From: Methanocorpusculum sp. MCE
GTDB lineage: Archaea > Halobacteriota > Methanomicrobia > Methanomicrobiales > Methanocorpusculaceae
Direction of reading: 5' to 3'
NCBI GenBank assembly: GCA_003315675.1
Contig: NIZU01000007.1
Coordinates: 1-13,939, forward strand
DNA: 13,939 nucleotides
Shown here: positions 13,456 through 13,939 of the stretch, in pieces
How positions within the stretch are numbered: position 1 is the first letter of the stretch
Layout: the number at the start of each line of letters is the position of its first letter
The notes under the pieces: generated by a model
Told to the model about the DNA's origin: nothing
Databases searched by the model: none
The model's input: the letters and a program-made list of their open reading frames with translations, nothing else
Position numbers and translations under genes: made by a program

Positions 13456-13837
13456 ACCGCGAATCGGCGCGAATCCCGCCCTTCGGGCTCCCAGAATCGG
13501 ATTTGCATCTCCTCTCTCTCACAAGTCTCTCGCAAGGCAAAGCCTTGCTCGGCTGAGGCCGCCCCTACGGGTCAGCCTGCCCTAGACTTGTTCGTCCCTT
13601 CATCGGGAACGTTCGGGCAAATCCTGTCGCCGCCCCAGCGGCTCCCAATATAGATTTCTCCTTCCCTTCTCAATTAAAATGAACTCACTGAATATCTCTC
13701 ACAGGAGGTGCCGGGGCACCGACAGGATTTGCCCGAACGCTCCCGATGAGGGATGAGCAAGACAGCGAAGCTGTATTGCGAAAGTGAGGACAAGCAAATC
13801 CGATTCTGGGAGCCCGAAGGGCGGGATTCGCGCCGAT
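13456..13837. repeat. IR3: large composite inverted repeat, two structured units
   Basis: The outer 44 bases (13463-13506 and 13794-13837) are perfect inverted copies. A tag ACCGCGAATCGGCGCGAATC (13456-13475) overlaps the left end. Inner blocks also pair, notably a 19-base identity (13611-13629 with 13720-13738). Each arm also folds alone: GGATTTGC/GCAAATCC closes the left arm (13499-13506 with 13617-13624) and the right arm (13726-13733 with 13794-13801). Each carries internal hairpins and an inner-end hairpin. The left arm is about 50 bases longer than the right. No ORF is credible. The closing stems and tag are like those of IR1, so IR1 and IR3 probably belong to one family. Confidence 0.88.
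13521..13591. repeat. Three-way-junction fold in the IR3 left arm only
   Basis: ACAAGTCT (13521-13528) pairs with AGACTTGT (13584-13591) and encloses two hairpins. These are GCAAGGC-AAA-GCCTTGC (13532-13548) and GGCTGA (13551-13556) with TCAGCC (13572-13577). The second is extended by CCC-TAC-GGG (13563-13571). The right arm has only one matching hairpin. Confidence 0.6.
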
Positions 13838-13939
13838 AACAGTACTTCACTATTTTTCCTTTTCATCCCGAAAAACTCCCTCTGACAAGATCACTAGTCA
13901 CCAAAATTCCTCCTCCCTCCAACGAAACCCCACGCAAAA
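13838..13939. other. No feature seen
   Basis: Short AT- and C-rich tail after IR3. I see no gene, tRNA or repeat in it. Confidence 0.4.

Noticed and set aside
13456..13837. IR3 as an insertion sequence
   Set aside because: No transposase or fragment of one is found between or beside the arms. A non-autonomous element remains possible.

Overview
The window looks like a stretch of a euryarchaeal methanogen chromosome, most likely Methanomicrobiales (Methanocorpusculum-like, inferred from gene content and roughly 50% G+C, not proven). The archaeal evidence is a DUF2150-type gene, a RaSEA-type radical SAM enzyme of archaeosine tRNA modification, a type II methionine aminopeptidase, TATA-like boxes about 25 bases before probable leaderless starts, T-run terminators, and tRNA genes without an encoded CCA end.

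Layout. Bases 1-173 hold three degenerate direct repeats of 22-23 bases. Bases 174-1264 encode a DUF2150-type protein overlapped by a Cys-rich protein resembling DUF5814. Bases 1349-4017 form a tight run: an unrecognised protein, an M20 metallohydrolase and RaSEA. Bases 4018-4530 separate convergent genes and hold a 318-base inverted repeat, IR1. Bases 4531-6544 (minus) encode two M24-fold peptidases, a Xaa-Pro dipeptidase-like protein followed by methionine aminopeptidase. Bases 6608-7251 encode a small membrane protein coupled to a winged-helix protein. Bases 7311-8150 hold tRNA-Asn, a CAT-anticodon tRNA, an AT-rich gene-free stretch and a second inverted repeat, IR2.

Bases 8153-13274 carry accessory-type genes with wide bacterial and archaeal distribution: a TetR regulator divergent from an LCM-type methyltransferase, a GNAT acetyltransferase with a cupin, a lipobox-bearing membrane protein, a YdeI/OmdA-like protein with a 72-residue Cys-containing protein, and a SOUL-family protein. 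A tRNA-Leu with two stem mismatches follows, then a third large inverted repeat, IR3 (13456-13837).

The most unusual content is the pair IR1 and IR3. Each consists of two inverted copies of a roughly 130-180-base unit. Each unit has a shared outer tag of the form ACCGCGAAT-NNN-CGCGAATC, an internal closing stem of 8-9 bp, and a small hairpin at its inner end. The two copies within an element differ in sequence at the hairpins, yet pairing is kept by compensatory changes. This suggests that the fold itself is maintained. A solo copy of the inner tag (TTAACGCGAATC) lies at 7809-7820, near IR2.
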